From NCBI GenBank assembly GCA_010093705.1, contig MU006090.1, positions 2,104,308 to 2,168,307 on the forward strand: a stretch of DNA of 64,000 bases. The letters are read 5' to 3'. Below the pieces are notes generated by a model. It had not been told where the DNA came from. It made no database searches and saw only the letters and a list, made by a program, of their open reading frames with translations. A program made the translations under genes and the position numbers. Every line of letters starts with the position of its first letter. Position 1 is the stretch's first letter. Of the stretch, positions 47,819 through 59,540 are shown piece by piece. The stretch comes from Patellaria atrata CBS 101060. Lineage: Eukaryota > Ascomycota > Dothideomycetes > Patellariales > Patellariaceae.

Positions 47819-50131
47819 TCACCTTGATTCCTGTAGATTTAGCCAACTCATATCCTGAGGACCAATATCTCTACCTTTGCCCGGAGGGCCTTGGAGAAAG
47901 GTGGGCTGAGGTGGTCTTGGGAACATTGTCGCAGTGCTATCCCTTGTATCTGAGGGCATAGGCGGTGCGAAAAGTGACGTTGCAGTACTCTTCGAGGGAT
48001 CCACGGAACTCGAGGTATCGGTAAGGTAGAAGGATGAGGTCGTGTCTCTGTGCATATGACTGCCTCTGTTGCTGTCGGTGTAGACACTGCTGACCGGTCG
48101 GCGAGATTCCCAGGCTGCTTCCTGACCCACAGGAGACCAAACCGATTCACCCTTGTGGCCGGCAGAATATTCTTTTGAGTGTCTGCTAATGCTGGAAACA
48201 CTGCTCGCATTGCTGCTAGCTCGCCCAAGCTCCGCTGTCATTCCTTCGTGGACATTTACCCCTGTGCTCCTCAAGTCTTCTCGTGAGTGGCCAATTGTCG
48301 GGCTACCAGTCGCAACCCGACTTAGTCTATTGCCATCAAACTTGGCAAAGTTAAGATCTAGAGGTGGAATTACTGCTGTAGGGGGGTGGCTATATTGAGA
48401 TTGACTCGCATTAGACGTGCGGTCAGACGCATAAGTCGATCGGCCGGATGGCATCGAGGCTAGGTTTGTGGCTTCATTATTTGTAAAGTACCGACTCCAG
48501 CCTGAGCTTCGACTACGTGTTGGTGCCGCTGCAGTAGGCGGAGCCACCATGGAAGAATATACAGGTAATGCTGTGGTGTTCGTAGGTGGCGCCAACATGT
48601 CTTTGTTCTTGACTGCAAGGCCACCTTGATCCCTTATCTGCGCCATCTCAAGAGGATCATTGATACCAAGCGGGCTCTTTTTCTTGGGAACAAGGTTAGT
48701 CGTACTTGCATCACTCCCAAGAGGCCCTACTCCACGTTTATGACCATTGGTAACGCGGCCTGATATGATAGCAAGGGAGCTATGTGAATTATTATTCGAA
48801 GGGGCAGGTCCACGAGCATCTGACTTCATGTCTGTCCCTATGTCAGCAAAGCTGAGTCGATTATTCTCTTTTTCGTTAATATATCCATTTTGTCGTTTTC
48901 TTCGTTCTCGTTTACATCGAATAAGAAGTAATAGTATGATAAGTATGGCAGCGATGCCAAAGATAGCCCCGAGAGTAGCCCCAAGAACAGTGAGCATTCG
49001 AGATCTGTTTTGTCCGGCTGCCGGTGCTGCGGGTGTTACGGTTGATGATGCTGGTGTAGACGTGGGTGAGGGAGTAGTATTAGATGATCCGATGGAAGAT
49101 GTCGGTTCCGATTGGACTATAACCCGTTCACCAGCGAAGAATTGAGTGGCGTTTAGCCACGCGTTGTTTCGCTCATCAAACATACACAATGGATCGCTTC
49201 TGCTGCCACCAGTTATGACCGCACGTCCAGTTTCATCCTGTGCTACCGAAAAACCAGAACGTCTTGTGAGGGGAGCTAATGTGTCGTTGTATGACGGCCA
49301 GTTGGAAATCTCCAGTTGTCTCTTCCGTTTCCTAGATTGAGAATCTCCAACTGTCTGACCGGGAGTAGCGGGTGCACCGCCAGCCGTTAATAAAGCAATG
49401 CGTCTGACAACATTCGGTGAGACACCCATGTTATAAGACTCCAGTACTTTACTACCGTCATCGCCACGGATGAGGGTACATTGAACGGTATTCTGGTCCT
49501 GTATTCCCTCAGCAAGCGTGACACCAGTATTTCTCCATCCTTCGGTAGGGTTGAAGGTATAGACGAAATTGTTACCGGCGTCACCACCGATCATGACAGC
49601 ACTGTCTCTATCCCATGGTAGCAGCATAGGGTTGACGGTCGGTGGTGCGGAAGAGCTGTACGCTTCTACACCGTATGGTTCTAAAGTGGAGATAACGAAT
49701 GTCTGCGACGAAGGTCCAGTCTCACCTGTGGTCTGAGATCCAGCGTATACAAAGATAGATGCGGAACCATTTAAATATGCTGCAGCGTGGTTTTGGCGGT
49801 TTTGCGTGACGGGTACCACAGGTGTGATGGTTTCCCATTTTTCCGTCGCAAACACGTATCTCTGAAGGCCTGGGTAATCGGTCACGGATGAGTTTGTTGC
49901 TCCACCGACAATATATAGTGCAGCTGGCGATCTCCTATCTTGCGGTGTTGCTTTTACGCATGCTCCTCCAGTTACAGATACGCCCATCGGCTTCTGTGTC
50001 CACTCCCCTCCCTCTTCCAGTGGTAACGCTTGGAAAGCATCGGGTGAATAAGCGTATAGAACTCCATTATAGATAATAGTACAATGACCGTTCAGCTCGA
50101 CCTCAGGTCGAGGCGGTGACGATGACGACAT
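47819..50131 (-). CDS. Kelch-like single-pass membrane protein
   Basis: Single exon, 770 aa. Residues 1-340 are kelch/galactose-oxidase-like repeats with recurring YIVGGAT, VYAGSQ, MIGGDAG and ITGGSRSDP strands. After a Ser/Thr/Pro-rich stalk comes one transmembrane helix at about residues 381-403 (LTVLGATLGAIFGIAAILII), followed by a basic stop-transfer CKRERRKR and a long disordered cytoplasmic tail of about 365 residues. There is no N-terminal signal peptide in the frame and no upstream ATG that supplies one. Fungal relatives are sometimes mislabelled as splicing factor CLF1, which this sequence does not support. It may be a cell-surface or polarity sensor similar in layout to Rax2-type proteins; that is a guess. 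Confidence 0.82.
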   Translation of the reverse strand: MSSSSPPRPEVELNGHCTIIYNGVLYAYSPDAFQALPLEEGGEWTQKPMGVSVTGGACVKATPQDRRSPAALYIVGGATNSSVTDYPGLQRYVFATEKWETITPVVPVTQNRQNHAAAYLNGSASIFVYAGSQTTGETGPSSQTFVISTLEPYGVEAYSSSAPPTVNPMLLPWDRDSAVMIGGDAGNNFVYTFNPTEGWRNTGVTLAEGIQDQNTVQCTLIRGDDGSKVLESYNMGVSPNVVRRIALLTAGGAPATPGQTVGDSQSRKRKRQLEISNWPSYNDTLAPLTRRSGFSVAQDETGRAVITGGSRSDPLCMFDERNNAWLNATQFFAGERVIVQSEPTSSIGSSNTTPSPTSTPASSTVTPAAPAAGQNRSRMLTVLGATLGAIFGIAAILIILLLLIRCKRERRKRQNGYINEKENNRLSFADIGTDMKSDARGPAPSNNNSHSSLAIISGRVTNGHKRGVGPLGSDASTTNLVPKKKSPLGINDPLEMAQIRDQGGLAVKNKDMLAPPTNTTALPVYSSMVAPPTAAAPTRSRSSGWSRYFTNNEATNLASMPSGRSTYASDRTSNASQSQYSHPPTAVIPPLDLNFAKFDGNRLSRVATGSPTIGHSREDLRSTGVNVHEGMTAELGRASSNASSVSSISRHSKEYSAGHKGESVWSPVGQEAAWESRRPVSSVYTDSNRGSHMHRDTTSSFYLTDTSSSVDPSKSTATSLFAPPMPSDTRDSTATMFPRPPQPTFLQGPPGKGRDIGPQDMSWLNLQESR

Positions 50132-53100
50132 GGTGTGTATAGTATGAATAATAGCGGATGGTATCCGGTATGGGGTATAAGATCAACGACTACCAATAAG
50201 TCGCAGTAACGATATCAGCGGATGAAGTTATGCGGTTGTCAATATCCAGGACCCAGTAAATTCATGTCGAGATGGAGTCGTAATGGAGTCGTGTGGTGGT
50301 ACCTTCCTAATGGTGCGTTGGCGACGGTATAGGTGCCTTCCTTTCTTCTTACAAACTCCAAGAATAGATGTTTCCTCAAAGACTTTTCTGCCTCCTCTTT
50401 ACCAGATCTACTTTTTTGTTCGAATACGTAGTACCCTCAATGCATGTCCACAGCATGAATTGTTCCGTTTTGTTTCTTATGCGCTACGCCTCTTGGCCGT
50501 TCGTGTCCACGATGTCGAACCAAACAACCAGATTGCGATTTCCAGAGCGAGACGGGAGTTCATCAAATGTGTTGTTATGGGTTAGGGTGCGATTGTCGAG
50601 GTCGAATTACGTCGTAACGATGGTGTAAAGAGCGATTGATTGCGCTGGATGGAAGTGGTGTAGAGAATGTCGAAGGGTGAGGGTTTTGGTCGTCTAAGAG
50701 ATGGGAAGGGGGGTGTTAGAGATTGAAACACCAGACCACACCCACGGCGGAAAGATCCCTACTCTGTCAAAGAGCACGCTTGGGTGGTTAAGAGAGTGAA
50801 GAATTGGACTGGAAAAAAGAACGAGTTGACGGTACGAATGGTAACGGTAAATGTGGTGGACCGTAAGGAGGGAGTATCGTTGACCTGGACGCAGCTGCAG
50901 AGGCAAAAGACGAAAAGGAAGAGAGAGCTGTACGAACTACGAGTCTACCGATGGGTGCACAGGTGCATCGAAGAGACAGAGCGAGCCCACAGCCCAGGCG
51001 AAACTCTCAACTCTCAACTCTCACGAAAAGTTGCAGCGAGTCGCAGCGAGTCACAGCGACTGCAGGCCAGGTCTTGGGGGGTGATGAGAAAGTTCAGGGG
51101 GGGTGTCTGTCCCAGGGAAGGCCCAGGGGAGACCTGTGTTCCTGTAAGCTCTTTCGTCAAACTGTCGGCCTGTTGGTCGATTGTTGGGCCACACAGGCCA
51201 TTTTCCCCCTCGACTAGGCAAAATTCGGATCTTTAGGCGTCTTAGGCGTTTTCGAGCTGCATCCAGCTGCTTCACCACTATTCAGAATTCGCTACTAACC
51301 CTGCCTAATCCTCTCTAAAAGTAAGGTATGAAAGAACACGAGATTTCTCCATTCCACGATTCACGGGACGATTTCGTGACCAGTCCGGAACGAACACAAC
51401 TCGAAATGCTACTTGGTTGCTTCACAGATGAACATCAAAGAGTACAAGACCTCGGAGTTGGAATATTGGTTTACCGCATTTACGAAAGATGCGGTACGCT
51501 GTCAAACCAGAAATTCTCATTCAGCATCTGAGCATCTGCAACATCGTACAGTATTCAGTGTAAGCGGTACTTTATCAGTAAAAACGCTCTCAAGCTCTGA
51601 ACATTATTGTCACTCTACAGAAGTATCAAACCCCCTTTTTGGAGTATCTCGTTAGTATCACTCAACCCACTTGAATGCTTCAGCAATACTTTAGAGGCAT
51701 ATACTCTCTTCAAGTGATATAGATGTATCCGTCAAGTACCGTAGTGATCATCCCAATTGACAATTTTCCTAGCTCTTTCTCATTCTGATTTCACAACAGC
51801 AAATCGAAGATGCTCCGAGAGTGCCAGGACAAAGGAAATAACTACATCATGCGTCATGACATGTAGATTCAAATCAAAAAAAAATAAAATACAGCAGCTC
51901 AAGGGTGTTTTTGTACTTATCGGCGTGTTTCCTCAATGCACATTTATCAAACAATAGTGGAACGTTTTTTCTTCGACCTTGGCGACTCGCTAGACCGTTT
52001 CGAGCATATAATTCGGGGGTAGCACAGCAGGACATGCGCAGGATTACAGGAACAAGGAAAGCTCACGGCACATAGTGCGCCTTAACCGACTTCTCCGACC
52101 AGGAAGTTGAAAGAAACGATGTCTGCGAGCCGGCTCCACTCAGTTCAAGTCTTCAACTTTTGTTAAACAGTTTGCTCGAGTCTCCTAAATTTCAAAACGC
52201 AGTAGTTGACGATGAAAACTACGCGCGGGAACTCTCCAAGGAGATAGTTCCACTTCTTCGCCTCATGAACTTCTCATGACTTATCATGTTTCGTACAGTG
52301 CTCTACACGCAACGCATAAACCGTAGAATCACGGTTTCCACCAAATATAGGCGTTTCCCTTCGTTTCCAAATGCCGTACGACTATAAAGTTTGTAATAAT
52401 CCATTCGACAGTCAGAATAAAGTCAGTATTAAAGAGAGCTATCGCGCGGGATCACATCACATCAGCACCTTATCTATTCGAGGATATCGTCCCGTTGAGA
52501 CTTTCCTCTGCTTACCGCGCGCCATCCCCGAGCGCCGTCACTTTTCCCATCACCAAATTCACCATCACCACTCTATCACCGCAGAACTAATCCCTCTACC
52601 TTTTAATCTTTTTTCTTCTTTGCAAAAATGTTCTTTTGTCGGTGTGGATGAGTTCTTTTCTTCCATTCTCGTTGGCTAGAATCAAAAATATTAACCTTTA
52701 CCGACAGTTCGTAAAATCTGGGGAAGTCGTATAATTCAATATCGAGGCAATTTTGCCAGAAGCGAAGCAACTGCACAGATTAACTTGCATGGCACACACA
52801 CGGTGCACCAGAAGCTCGTCCCCAAGCAGTTTCCCAACACCAACTCAAGACCACGTTGCTCTCACACATCATCAATCTATGTGAAGCAGCGCGGGATTCT
52901 TACTCTGCTCCTTCTCCTCTCTCGTCAGATCCCACCCCGCCAAAAGTATCGTGAGTTTCCTTTTTGGTAACATTTGAATACAAATAAAAGTACAAGTACA
53001 ACCGAGGCGTTGGCTGCGCGATGATGCGGGGCAATATCATCCTCTAGCTGCCCTGCTGTAGGGATGCATATTAAGTCATAAGCGTAACTATCCTCGTTTA

Positions 53101-55287
53101 CATTCTCTAGATCGATACGGCAAAGGAGATAGATTATTCTCGCGTGGTAGACATCTAACTTTGCTTACAATATCACCTCTCTTTTGACTGTTCCAGCCCA
53201 CTCACCACCTTATTTGTACGATACAGTCATACATACGTAAGAATCGTTTAGGGCTTCATCAGTTTGCTGCCGAGTTTCAGACAATACCCGATGTTCTATG
53301 TTCCAGTTGTACATCAGAACAGCCAGTTGTATCAACGAAACAAAAGCGACGGAACTATTCTCGAACTCGGAGGATTACTGTCAATATCCAAACTAAATAA
53401 ATTACTGCTGTACAGTAGTTGAAGTTTTACATCTGGAACGACTGGTTATATCAAACGAAACAAGAGACGGAATTACTCTTCTCACCTAGGGAAACTACGT
53501 TTGGGCCAACAGCTGGTATTTCTATTACCTCTACCGTATCACCACATAGTCAGTTATAGTTCAATGGAACTTTTTTTTTTTCAGTGGTCCAAACAAACAA
53601 ATATCGTTCCATACCATCTGATTCACACAATGCCTCGGCTACCATCTCACTACCATCCACCAATGCAAACCCCCAGGTTCCAAGCTCCCAATAAGCATGC
53701 CTTCCCCCAGAACAACCGCATGTCTTCATCAAAAGCCTCCAACAACAATAATATGCATAAACGGTAACAGCAAGAAACAAAAACGTCGGTATCATGATGC
53801 CATGATAAAGAGGCTAGTATCTCGGGAGCGGGAGAGCGCCGAAGACCAAAAAAGAATTCCCCGTACGGTACAAGGTAGGATCCGCAGATCAGCGATCCTT
53901 TTAGTCCTCTTCTAATTTCCGAACCCTTTTTGTTTTTCTTCTTGCTCGCAGGGGGGAAATAATGATCACGAACGCACGCGCGCGTTTGGCTCGTCGCTCG
54001 TGAAGTGTGTGCGCGTGAATTCCATCCCCGGTTCTAATTGGTGGAATATGTGTTGTATGTAAGGGGGAAATGTTCAATGTTTGCTACAGCACTGTACCGT
54101 AGTGATGACGGTTTGCATTCCGGAGGGCTGGTTCGGCCTAGGGGGTGAGACGTCATTCGGACTGTCGAAAGTGCCATACTCGAACGTCTCACGACATACG
54201 TAGAGTGGATTTTGGGAAGTTTGCCTCTATCTTCAACTCGGTTCTTGGGACTACGGAATCATACCAAGGTAAGGTAGAGTACAGCATTGCCATGCGGAAA
54301 GAGCACCTGGATAACACGTGGTAGACACATGGGCTCCTCCTTTGGGAATCAGGAATGAGACATGAGGGATTTTAGACGAAGTTGCAATCCCGTGGAAATG
54401 GTAAGTAGAAAGCGAAGGACGACTTGTCAGTCCATGTCGTGCTTTTGTTATCTTTCTAGAGCTTTTCAGCGTTACATCTCAACTTCAGTCATGCGTTTCG
54501 TTTGTTCGCTCCAAATCGTTACTAAACTATTAAAATTCTTCAGTCTTGAAATGTTTGCTATTCTTTAGTTTCTATACAATGGATGAGGGGACGATCACCT
54601 AAGAAGTGACGCGCTTGCAGAGCGCATTCTAACAATCATGAGCCGATCATTTGATCAAAGTGTACTACTACTGCTATCCATTGTCGAAAGTAGACATTCC
54701 TTCCATAGCGTCTGAAGCCCCTCATCTAGGAATACAACATAGTCTCATGACTCATTTCTTCCCCATCGTCCCCCATCACGGTTTGCATTGGTCTTTCTCT
54801 GGACGCTTTGCTGAACTAATACTAACATGCTATTCAGTGGAAGTGACAAAAGACTCTACCTTCTCTTTTGGTAGCTTTCCGTAACTTCCTGACTCTCCTA
54901 TAAGGCAGAGTCAGAAATTCCTTGGAGAGTTGCTGTACAGCACCCAGACTGACCTTTGATACATCACTTGTACGAGTGAGGATTCCCTATCCATCGTTAC
55001 CTTTGATACAGTAAAGTCGGAAATAACTTAAGGAGGTCACATAACTAGGCGAAGAACGTTGAAATGGAAAGGCATGATTTCGGCTCTCTGTTGAGATGTT
55101 TGGTGCCCGTGGATATTGTAAGATAGTGTATCTCAACTTCTGACGTATCTCGACTCGACAAAATTCAGGATTTCATTCTATATGAAAAGAATGAGAGCCA
55201 AGAAAATGCTGAATTCTTCAATCATATAAATCTGAGTTCAGTCTGATATACTCTTCACCTTGCTGCCGCTTGTCATGAAGAATGTCC
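50132..55287. other. Gene-free island, 5.2 kb
   Basis: The longest interval without a supportable gene. The first 800 bases are the kelch gene leader and promoter. The rest has short frames with no conserved motif. Pyrimidine-rich segments near 52500-52950 with a TATCGTGAGTTT donor-like site could belong to a noncoding transcript. T/A-rich tracts occur at 53570 and 51875. No transposon remains are recognisable. Confidence 0.45.
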
Positions 55288-58200
55288 CTACGACGTCGAA
55301 TCCGTTGTCGTATTCGAGACCGTCAAAATGTCACTTAGTAGACTGCGAGGATCTCCACTAAAATCAGCCGCGAGGAAATCGCGTGCTACCTGTTCCTAAT
55401 TCACAAATCATTAGTCTGCTCATTTCAATCCCAGTACGTTGTGGATAGCTTACGGCATCTTGGAGTTCCGCTGTTTCCGCATCTGGCATGACTGCACATG
55501 CGGCAACAAGGTCGGCACCTCGAGCAGCCAGCAGGATGAGTTCCTCTGCTCGTTGAACAATCTCTGGTCCTACTCCATTCATTGCAGCGCAGCTACAGAA
55601 CTCTAGTTAGCGGAGAAGGCCCCTTAGTGCTGAAAAGAGTATGTGTAACGTACCTTGTGCCAAAGCTGGCAATGCTACGTCCCTCACGGAAGCTGTTACA
55701 AGCTTAGCATGTAATATTATAAGAGGATATAGTTATGCTCATTACTTATAGAGGTAGGTTATCTGGTCTTCAACTTCTTCCGCTAGAGTATCCACCCGAA
55801 CTTCCATATGACCATATTTCAAAGATGGACGGGGCTGAAGATATCCATTCTCGAAAATTTCTTTTTAAATTTCAGCAAGATATTCTCCAACCCCTAATAA
55901 ACTATTAAAGTTATGAAGCTTACCATGGAAATGGGTCGCACCGAGCACTTTGGGGCGCTCCTCACCTAGCCCTAACAAATACTCGAATACGCCACAAGCT
56001 AGGCCAGCACCATCTACTTCTCCGTGAGTAATAGAAGAGTAACAGTCAAGCATACCCTTACCGTTCGAGTCAGTACCTTTGCCGAACTCATCGATGATGA
56101 GTAGACTACGGCGAGTGGAGAGGCTCAAAGCTAGAGATATCTGCTGTAAATCAATCATGAATGCACTTTGAATCTTCTATTGTTAACTCCGGGTTTTTTG
56201 TTCTAGGCGACTAGAGTTACCCTTGAAACTGATTCCCGTGTTGCAATTCTAGTCAGGATCTTGTCGGTCAATCCGATCTTTGCGGACTCAGCGGGTATGA
56301 AGCTACTAGTGTTAGCTCTAATATCCCTTGATACTCAACGAGAGCGCATTATACCTTCCTACGTGCGCCATGTATACTATTAGAGCAACCTGCTTTAAGT
56401 ATATGCTCTTGCCGGAAAAGTTCGGGCCGGTCATAATGAGCACGCTGGGTCCGTGAGGTCTTGCTTTGCTGTTTCTCTTCGAGGTTTTTGGAACGGTAGT
56501 ACCAGGGCTTACCTCCGTATTATCTTGACCCAGGTCATCATTGTCACCCGGTCCTCCAACCAAGAACGTGTCGTTGGCGACGAATGAGGGAACGGTAAGT
56601 TCTTGTAGAAGGTGACTATGCGGTGAGTATTACAGTTCCTCGAACTAGAAAGAGATCTACTCACCGACCACCTTTGATCCAGATGATGTTGCCTTCAATT
56701 ATGCGTGGTCTACTCAATTTATGTATCTTCGCGCCCTGGGCGAGGGCTAACAAGCTATGGGAAGCATCGTGAGACTTGACGTTTAGTATTTTGACTCATA
56801 CGTACCTATCTAGCTCACCGCAAATGTCTGATGCTGATGTTAGAAGTTCTTCGAACTGAACCACATGTTGCGCCAGCTCGTGCACGATTTCGATCTCCCT
56901 GTCTAAGAGAAGAGTAGGCGTCAAGCATTGTACGTTATGAACATGCGTACTAAGCTTACCGCATATGAGACTGTGCATGTCACCGAAGTGATCATCCATC
57001 TCTAGCATTTCCGGGCTCTTGTAATACACGGCATTTCTAGTCGATATTGTTAACTTACTCTCCCGAAACCATATAAAACATCTCGGTACTAACTCCGTGG
57101 TAAACATGCGTACCCATGGTTCGTCAACACTACCTTCATACATACCGTGACCTGTATTGTCCACTGGTGGTTGGGTGATGAGGAACCCGATCTGAGGGAA
57201 GAATATGACATTGAAATCTTGGCCCAATCCAGCAGGGACTTGATCAGCAATGCTCTTAGCTGCTTGTGAGAGTATACTCTCGAGGCCGTCGTAGACATGC
57301 TTCATGTTGTCCAATTCTTCGTCCACTCCCGGTAGGACAACCGTTCGATGGTGGATAGCAGACTCTTCAAAATCGACCTAATCTTTTAGAGTAGTCTTGG
57401 GGAAGGATAATAGGACATACTATTTCACTGATTTTGCGACCTATTTGGGCAAGGTGATATTCTTCGAACTTTTCATAGATCTAGAGCACTGTCAGGTCCA
57501 TCAGAATATCGAACACTTAGCATGGTTACTTTATTCCGGATCCCAAGTTGTTCAGCACCATCGAGCTCCTTGAAGATATCCTTGATCTTCAGTGCATGGA
57601 AAACGAACTAAAGCCCGTCTAGTCAGCAGCACGAAGTGAACAAGACGTGTGACTGAGCAATAAAACACGAACCAGGGGTAGAACTTACTGCGCGTATTTG
57701 ACTCCATAATCCGCGTGATATCGACTTACCTTTTCCAGTATTATTACTAACCCCTTTTCGAAGATTGATCATGACTACCCTTAAATTGTTAACATTTTTT
57801 AGGTTCTTTACTAGACCATCGAGATGTTCTGTGTTGTCGGGTCGGACGAAGAAGGAGATAGTATTCAATCGCTCTTTGATGACTTGAACATTCATACTGG
57901 GACGCAGAAAGTATTGGCGGAGTAAATATTTCCCCTGTGGCGTTCGTGCTAGATGATGAAATAAACCATAGATCGAAAGACCTTCCTTCGATCCTGATGT
58001 TGCTTTCGTAGGGCCTTGATTGTGCGAGTGTGGATGACTCTCGGATTGCATTATCTGTAACGAAAGTAGAGTGTCCGCATTAATGAACCTGTACGGAAAT
58101 CTTATTACTTCCCCTGATAGCTCTTATAACAGCCTCGTGACTTACATAGAGTCTTTAAGAGTGTACATTTCGATCGTCGAGATCCTGAACATGGCACTAG

Positions 58201-59141
58201 CAGCTCTGTCGCCGGGTAGATATGCTGTTGCTCTTCTTCTTTGCAGGTAGGAGATGACAGCACCTGCACACCCGACAGTAAGACGACTCTCTACGTCAAC
58301 CCAACCCGAGAGTCGTAATAAAAGGCCCTGTTGCCCAGTTCCTTTGCCATCACCACCTCCGTCCTCTCCTGTAACGTCACCAGGGACGACAAATGTGACA
58401 TGTGGACCCGCAGCTGAACCAATGTTTAAATTGGCAAGCTTGTTCTTTGCTGCTTCATAATTGAACTCAGGTGACGGACGGACTTCAAGAAGATACGGTA
58501 GTCGAAATTGATCATCTGTGGGTACGGTAAGCACTGTAAAAGTGTTTAGCATGCATCATCCGACCTACGGTTACGATTTACGGACCCTCTTTCCCATAGT
58601 TCAGGATCCAGTCTGTCGACAATCTCTTCGTCTATCCTCGTAGACACAAGTATGACCGTCGGGTCTATGTAGGTCTTGACTAGCGAAAGTAAATATAAAA
58701 GCTCAAGTCAATACTGACTGGCAACTTACGGGAATCAACGACATCCACGCCGCCGAACTTGGCGTCTTCCATGAAGTAAAGTTTCTCCTCATGAGCCACA
58801 TAGTAGCAACAGCCAACCGTCCCCAGTTCTCTAAGGTCGACGGCCATGACAACCTCGTTCAATGTGTCGTCATCTTCATTGTCATGGATAGATGCTGGTG
58901 ACCTCGATGTACCGTCATTAATAGTACGTTGGTCAACAGTAGATGGAGCATTAGATTCATTTCGCTCAGGAGGGAAGATCTGGACTATTCGACGCGCTGC
59001 TTGCGGTCTCGGTGTCGCTGACGGTTGGGAGGATCGTGGCACTGAGGACCGTGAAGCGGGATTCTGACGGCTGTGACTTGCTATGCTTGAGGAAGTCACA
59101 GATTTGCTTTGATTTCGTTTACGGAAAAAACTGGGAGGCAT
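55288..59141 (-). CDS. MSH5: Meiotic MutS homologue Msh5
   Basis: Sixteen exons, all in phase: 59141-58730, 58679-58569, 58515-58146, 58088-57689, 57607-57530, 57480-57421, 57377-56960, 56902-56806, 56754-56665, 56615-56355, 56302-56221, 56173-55924, 55860-55746, 55692-55654, 55592-55454 and 55395-55288 (1009 aa). The N-terminal 75 residues are Ser/Arg-rich and disordered. Core and lever parts include [36 protein letters not shown] and [19 protein letters not shown]. The ATPase has Walker A GPNFSGKS at about 742-749 and Walker [16 protein letters not shown] with Asp near 821, then GATHFHEIFENGF. It pairs with Msh4 to stabilise crossover intermediates in meiosis. All motifs are intact. One acceptor (AATAGAAG at 56174-56179) could shift by one codon. 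Confidence 0.95.
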
Positions 59142-59540
59142 TTTGACGGTACGGTCTGGAAAGTGATGAAGAGCTTGAGAGTAAGGTTGATGGGAGATGA
59201 AGGGAAGAGGAGATGGAGTTCCAAAATAGGAAACAGCAGGACGAGAACCTAAGGTACCTTAGGATCATCAACTAATTCATGGATTGCTTCATAAGGACAG
59301 ATAACTTCGAAAGAGATGAGATTTGACCCAAGTAAACTACAGATCTGAACTGGATATATTACGACCTTGATAAACTTACACTTACAATGCCTCTTCCAGG
59401 TTAACCTACTCAGATACAGAAAAATACCCATACTATACAAAAGCATCGCATACCTACAGGGATACCTGTACTTTAAAACAGATTAAAGAGTAGGAACTCC
59501 TTTATGTATTATCATCGTGAATATTAAACTCCGCCTCTGG
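59142..59540. promoter_or_regulatory. MSH5 promoter and HSP78 3' side
   Basis: A 399-base spacer. It carries the perfect 16-base palindrome CCTAAGGTACCTTAGG at 59248-59263, about 107 bases upstream of the MSH5 ATG. The rest is AT-rich. Confidence 0.6.
59248..59263. promoter_or_regulatory. Perfect 16-base palindrome CCTAAGGTACCTTAGG
   Basis: Read directly from the sequence. Partial versions occur at 8513-8528, 10587-10626 and 34889-34919, mostly near gene starts. A binding site or a dispersed repeat core is possible. Confidence 0.6.

Noticed and set aside
47819-50131. Splicing factor CLF1 label for the kelch-like protein
   Set aside because: Clf1 consists of HAT/TPR-like repeats and has no transmembrane helix; this protein has kelch-type strands and one helix.
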